A stretch of DNA of 64,000 nt, taken from Tunturiibacter gelidiferens (GTDB taxonomy: Bacteria; Acidobacteriota; Terriglobia; Terriglobales; Acidobacteriaceae). A program made the translations under genes and the position numbers. How positions within the stretch are numbered: the stretch's first letter is position 1; each line of letters opens with the position of its first letter. Shown here piece after piece: positions 60,686-64,000 of the stretch. The notes under the pieces were generated by a model that saw only the letters and a program-made list of their open reading frames with translations, was not told the origin of the DNA and did no database searches. The stretch lies in assembly GCF_013410115.1 (NCBI RefSeq), contig NZ_JACCCV010000002.1:1922001-1986000 (forward strand). Direction: 5' to 3'.

Positions 60686-61681
60686 ATGTATTATTCGATT
60701 CGCCATCTGACGAAGTTCCTGTACAGCAATCAGGTCAGCGAGAGCATGATGGAGACGCGGATGCATCCGCGGAGCGATCAGAACCAGCGCTGCCTGACGT
60801 TTCATCTTTCGGTGAGTCCTCGATGCAGAGTGTTCAGCTATCGCGATCATCTGTCGAATCATGTTCACCACTTCGATATTCCTGGGATGCATGGGCAGTT
60901 GGTGATTGTTGCCGAGTCGCTGGTAGAGGTGCAACCGGCGGCTCAGGTTCCGGCGTTTCTGGCGCCGGATGCGTGGACGGACCTGGACGCGATGGTGGAG
61001 CAGGGAGACTACTGGGAGATGTTGCTGCCGAGTGAGTTCACCGTGCCGACGCCAGCGTTGGACGCGCTGGCTTTGGAGCTGGATGTGCGGCGCAGAGACG
61101 ATCCGCTGATGGTGCTGCATCACTTGAATCAGCAGATCTATGAGTACTTCGACTACAAACCGAAGTCGACCAACGTGGACTCTCCGATCGATCTGGCGTT
61201 GGGCACCAGGGCCGGGGTTTGCCAGGATTTTGCGCACATCATGATTACGCTGGTGCGGTCGAAGCTGCGGATTCCCTGCCGGTATGTGAGCGGGTATCTC
61301 TTTCACGGCGAGAGTGACATGGACCGGTCGGTAAGTTCGGCGACGCATGCGTGGATTGAAGTGTTGATTCCGCACCTGGGATGGGTGGGTTTCGACCCTA
61401 CGAACTGGCTGGTGGCTGGCGACCGTCATATTCGTACGGCGATCGGGAGGGATTATTCCGATGTTCCGCCGACGCATGGGATCTTTCGGGGTCGGGCGGC
61501 GAGCGAGCTGACCGTGGCGGTGCGGGTGACTCCTAGTCTGGGGACTCCGTCTCTGGATCAGGAGCTCCCTGTCCCAGAGGATTGGTCGATTCTGGTTGAG
61601 AAGGCGACGCAGCTGCCGGAGCAGCCACCGCCGCCGACTCGCCAGCAGCAGATGGCGCAGCAGCAGCAGGAGAACTCCTAG
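60686..61681 (+). CDS. Transglutaminase-like cysteine peptidase
   Basis: 331 residues from ATG 60686 (MYYSIRHLTKFLYSN, AAAGGGA ahead); another ATG at 60650 would add 12 residues. There is an N-terminal beta domain typical of bacterial transglutaminase-like proteins, then the papain-like triad: Cys in GTRAGVCQDFAHIM, His in SSATHAWIEVL and Asp in GFDPTNWL. The C-terminus is Pro/Gln-rich. In gene clusters with ATP-grasp and alpha-E proteins this enzyme is thought to cut or transfer the peptide product. It is the last gene of the operon. Confidence 0.93.
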   Translation: MYYSIRHLTKFLYSNQVSESMMETRMHPRSDQNQRCLTFHLSVSPRCRVFSYRDHLSNHVHHFDIPGMHGQLVIVAESLVEVQPAAQVPAFLAPDAWTDLDAMVEQGDYWEMLLPSEFTVPTPALDALALELDVRRRDDPLMVLHHLNQQIYEYFDYKPKSTNVDSPIDLALGTRAGVCQDFAHIMITLVRSKLRIPCRYVSGYLFHGESDMDRSVSSATHAWIEVLIPHLGWVGFDPTNWLVAGDRHIRTAIGRDYSDVPPTHGIFRGRAASELTVAVRVTPSLGTPSLDQELPVPEDWSILVEKATQLPEQPPPPTRQQQMAQQQQENS

Positions 61682-61823
61682 AGGAGTACCGTCCCCCCCA
61701 TATTACCTGCGCGTAAGCTGCTTTTTATCATAGACTTACGCGAAGTGTTGGCCGTCAAATTATTCATGGTAAATGGGTTGCGTGCAGATTCCTCCAAACA
61801 AAAGGGTTATGGGATTAAAGCAG

Positions 61824-61854
61824 GGAGCCCCGGTATTTGCCGGGGCTCCTTTTT
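61824..61854 (+). terminator. Rho-independent terminator
   Basis: GGAGCCCCGG (61824-61833) pairs perfectly with CCGGGGCTCC (61840-61849), loop six bases, followed by TTTTT. It is 143 bases after the transglutaminase-like stop; the stretch between holds no gene I can support. Confidence 0.92.
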
Positions 61855-61960
61855 CTTCCTGTCTCCATTATAGCGATTTGGGCGTAACTAATACGCCACG
61901 CGAATCCGCTGGATTGGCGCGGGGTTTGGTGAATTTGGGGCTTGACAGGTTTTTGGGAGA

Positions 61961-62179
61961 CGCGATGTCCTGCCGGACGGGCCCACTGCGCGTGGGGCGG
62001 TCACTTCGTGACGGGTATACCGGTCTGGGGGGTATGGAATCCTTGGGGCCTCCCGTTGGTCGGCAGGATCTTCCCTTCCGACCAACGGGAGGAGGAATGC
62101 TGCCTGTTGCGCCTAAACCAAGGTATACGCGTCACGAAGTGACCGCCCTCCGCGCAGGAGGCCCTTCCGGCAAGACAGC
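61961..62179. repeat. Complete palindromic intergenic repeat (family A)
   Basis: Outer arms at 61995-62021 and 62122-62148 are inverted copies over 27 bases with one mismatch; they contain TCACTTCGTGA and GTATACC. An inner perfect 15-base pair CCTCCCGTTGGTCGG (62049-62063) and CCGACCAACGGGAGG (62078-62092) forms a second stem. Further flanks CTGCCGGACGGGC and GCCCTTCCGGCAAGACAG are also partly inverted. Compare 11104, 19578 and 48640. Confidence 0.9.
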
Positions 62180-62183
62180 GCTT

Positions 62184-62954
62184 TCAGAGGTTGAGCTTCT
62201 TGAAGACCATCTCAGGGATGTTGCGGATGATGAACATAATGGGCTGCCACTGGAAGGGGACATAGAGGATGTCCCTGCGCTTGTCGATAGCGCTGACGAT
62301 AGATTCCGCGACTGAGTCGACGTCCGCAAACTTCTCGCTTTTGGGCATGCCAGCAGTCATTGCGGTCTTGATGGGGCCGGGTTTGATGGTCAGGACAGTG
62401 ACACCCTCGCGGTCGATGCGATTTCTGAGGCCGCCGAGGAATGCGGAGAGGCCGGCCTTTGAGGAGCCGTAGACGTAGTTGGACTTGCGGCCCCGGTCGC
62501 CAGCTACTGAAGAGAGTACGGCAAGGGTGCCGGAGCGACGCTGGACGCAGAAGTTCGCGAGCCAGGTGAGGAGGGAGACGGGAGCGACGAAGTTGGTGTG
62601 GAGGATCTGGGCAGCGGTGTTGAAGTCACGCTCTGCTTCGGTCTGGTCGCCGAGGATGCCGTGGGCCAGATAGGCAATGTCCATCCCGGTGAGGGAGTTG
62701 ACGGCGTGAGCCAGGAGCGAGGGGTGTTGGTCGGTGTCGTCGAGATCGGCAACTGCGGTGTCGATATAGCTGGCACCGCGAGTTTTGAGATCGGCGGCAA
62801 CGGCTGCGAGCTTTTCGGCGTTGCGCGCGACGAGGAAGAGGCTTGCTCCTTGAGCCGCCCAGATGCGACAGGTTGCTTCGGCGATGCCGGAGGTTGCGCC
62901 GAGGACGAGGATCTTGCGGGGAGTCGTGGAGGTCGATTGCGGGGTCGTGCTCAT
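62184..62954 (-). CDS. DprE2-like SDR (polyprenyl-phosphate 2-keto-pentose reductase)
   Basis: A 256-residue SDR: KILVLGATSGIAEATCRIWAAQGASLFLVARN, DIAYLAHGILGDQ, SGTLAVLSSVAGDRGRKSNYVYGSSKAGLSAFLGGL (Ser, Tyr, Lys) and VTVLTIKPGPIKTAMT. The closest known pattern is DprE2, which reduces the keto intermediate of decaprenylphosphoryl-ribose to arabinose. A C-terminal hydrophobic helix follows. The gene lies 18 bases downstream of a DprE1-like gene, the same pairing as in actinobacteria. The lipid carrier and sugar in this organism are not known. Confidence 0.88.
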   Translation of the reverse strand: MSTTPQSTSTTPRKILVLGATSGIAEATCRIWAAQGASLFLVARNAEKLAAVAADLKTRGASYIDTAVADLDDTDQHPSLLAHAVNSLTGMDIAYLAHGILGDQTEAERDFNTAAQILHTNFVAPVSLLTWLANFCVQRRSGTLAVLSSVAGDRGRKSNYVYGSSKAGLSAFLGGLRNRIDREGVTVLTIKPGPIKTAMTAGMPKSEKFADVDSVAESIVSAIDKRRDILYVPFQWQPIMFIIRNIPEMVFKKLNL

Positions 62955-62972
62955 AGCTGGCGGTGTCCGGTC

Positions 62973-64000
62973 TTATGAATTTGGAGTGACGCGTTCCCAG
63001 AAGCTCGAGGTGAGCAGGGGGTCACGGTATTGGGCGAAGTGCTGCCATTGAGGGTAGAAGGCCTGGAACTGAGAGGCGGTCATGGCGGCATCTTTGGCCG
63101 GATAGAGGCGGCCGCCAAACTCGAGGGTCATGTCGGCGAGGCGCTGAAAGAGTGGGAAGCTCTTGTCGGGCTTGATGGGAAAGTCGAGGGCGAGGGTGAT
63201 GCCGGGTTTGGGGAAGCTCATCATGCCGGGCGAGGGGACGTCGCCGAAGGCTTTGAGTACGGCGAGAAAGCTGGCGAGGCCTGATTTGGCGACTTCGCGG
63301 AGGATGGCGATGGTTCCCTCTTTGGCGTGCTCCCAGGGGATGACGTACTGGAACTGGAGGAGGCCGCGCTTGCCGTACATGCGGTTCCAGCGGAGGACCT
63401 TGTCGAGCGGGTAGAAGAAGGGCTCGTAGTCCTGGAGGGCGACGACACGCTTGTGAATCTGCTTGTGGAAGAAGGCTGTATTGAAAAGGCTGACGGAGAC
63501 AGCGTTGAGGGCAAAGCCAGGGGCTTCGAAGGGGAAGATGAGTTTTGGCTTGGGGGAGGGTTTGAGGTCGTCTCTACGGGCGGAGTGATCGCCCTGCATG
63601 AAGACTCCGCGGGCGAAGTTGCGGCCGGTGGAGGTGACGTCGACCCAACTGACGGTGTACTCGACGTCGCTGGCCTGATTGGTGAGGTCGAGGAACTCGT
63701 CGATGCCGTGGAACTGGATGCCTTCGTAGTCGATCTTTCGGGAGACGATGGGCTTGAGGCGAAGGGTGGCCCAGGTGATGACGCCGGTGAGTCCGAGGCC
63801 GCCGATGGTTGCGGCGTAGAACTCGGGGTTTTCTGTCGGGGAGCAGAGCATGCGGGAGCCGTCGGAGCGGACGAGCTCGAACTGGGTGATGTGGCGTCCG
63901 AAGGTTCCGGCGGTGTGGTGGTTTTTGCCGTGGATGTCGTTGGCGATTGCTCCGCCGAGGGTTACATATTTTGTGCCGGGCGTGACGGGAAGGAAGAAGC
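62973..64000 (-). CDS. DprE1-like FAD-linked oxidoreductase (partial)
   Basis: The frame is open to the right end of the window, so the N-terminus is missing; about 342 residues are visible. The first part contains the FAD-binding GGAIANDIHGKNHHTAGTFG, almost the DprE1 flavin motif, then QFELVRSDGS, GGLGLTGVITWATLRLKPI and the D-arabinono-lactone-oxidase-like C-terminal domain with LLQFQYVIPW and LALDFPIKPDKSF. DprE1 oxidises polyprenylphosphoryl-ribose at C2. It is paired with the DprE2-like gene downstream. Confidence 0.9.
   Translation of the reverse strand, partial: FFLPVTPGTKYVTLGGAIANDIHGKNHHTAGTFGRHITQFELVRSDGSRMLCSPTENPEFYAATIGGLGLTGVITWATLRLKPIVSRKIDYEGIQFHGIDEFLDLTNQASDVEYTVSWVDVTSTGRNFARGVFMQGDHSARRDDLKPSPKPKLIFPFEAPGFALNAVSVSLFNTAFFHKQIHKRVVALQDYEPFFYPLDKVLRWNRMYGKRGLLQFQYVIPWEHAKEGTIAILREVAKSGLASFLAVLKAFGDVPSPGMMSFPKPGITLALDFPIKPDKSFPLFQRLADMTLEFGGRLYPAKDAAMTASQFQAFYPQWQHFAQYRDPLLTSSFWERVTPNS

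Overview
The window looks like a chromosomal segment of a soil acidobacterium (class Terriglobia, near Granulicella, Edaphobacter or Terriglobus). This rests on high G+C content, the gene run nadC-birA-coaX-rlmD-comEC, an M56 peptidase with a TonB tail next to a BlaI repressor, an exosortase with a single small PENPT-type partner, and abundant short palindromic intergenic repeats. I cannot name a species from the sequence alone. No rRNA, tRNA, prophage, plasmid, integrase or transposase gene was recognised.

Layout. 1-7 kb: end of an esterase, rpe, a BamD-like TPR protein, two related exported beta-helix-like proteins with a C-x-F-C motif, and valS. 7-11 kb: SnoaL-like protein, a broken copy of the valS 3' end, the BlaI/M56 pair with a clear promoter and operators, and an ArsR-SRPBCC-membrane protein operon. 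11-20 kb: a Tat-exported arginase-like protein overlapping an ABC-2 exporter pair, a FUSC exporter, a broken copy of the ABC permease 3' end, a CPBP membrane protease and a DUF2252 protein. 20-28 kb: a + strand housekeeping run (nadC, birA, coaX, unknown, rlmD, comEC, unknown, acetyltransferase). 28.5-37.5 kb: GH27 alpha-galactosidase, NHL-type lipoprotein, exosortase and its small partner, M1 aminopeptidase, methyltransferase.

37.7-48 kb, nearly all on the - strand: central sugar metabolism with glk, pgl, zwf, a HAD phosphatase, an SDR, tkt and a GH15 glucoamylase. With rpe at the left end this gives glucose release, phosphorylation, the first two oxidative pentose-phosphate steps and the non-oxidative exchange; no gnd is in the window. 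48-54 kb: sodA, a secreted protein, a dead sugar MFS transporter, marR-clcA, and a repeat-rich spacer. 54-64 kb: typA, an SDR, an operon of ATP-grasp, alpha-E, acyltransferase and transglutaminase-like genes, and a DprE2/DprE1-like epimerase pair running off the right end.

The most unusual points are: (1) two separate loci where a gene's 3' end is repeated as a decayed relic just beyond one gene on the opposite strand (valS/SnoaL and ABC permease/FUSC); (2) four copies of a palindromic intergenic repeat, two complete with long inverted arms and two halves; (3) the exosortase with a dedicated 63-residue partner; (4) an acyltransferase embedded in the ATP-grasp/alpha-E/transglutaminase operon; (5) a Tat-exported arginase-fold protein with altered metal ligands; (6) a strand-composition switch inside typA.
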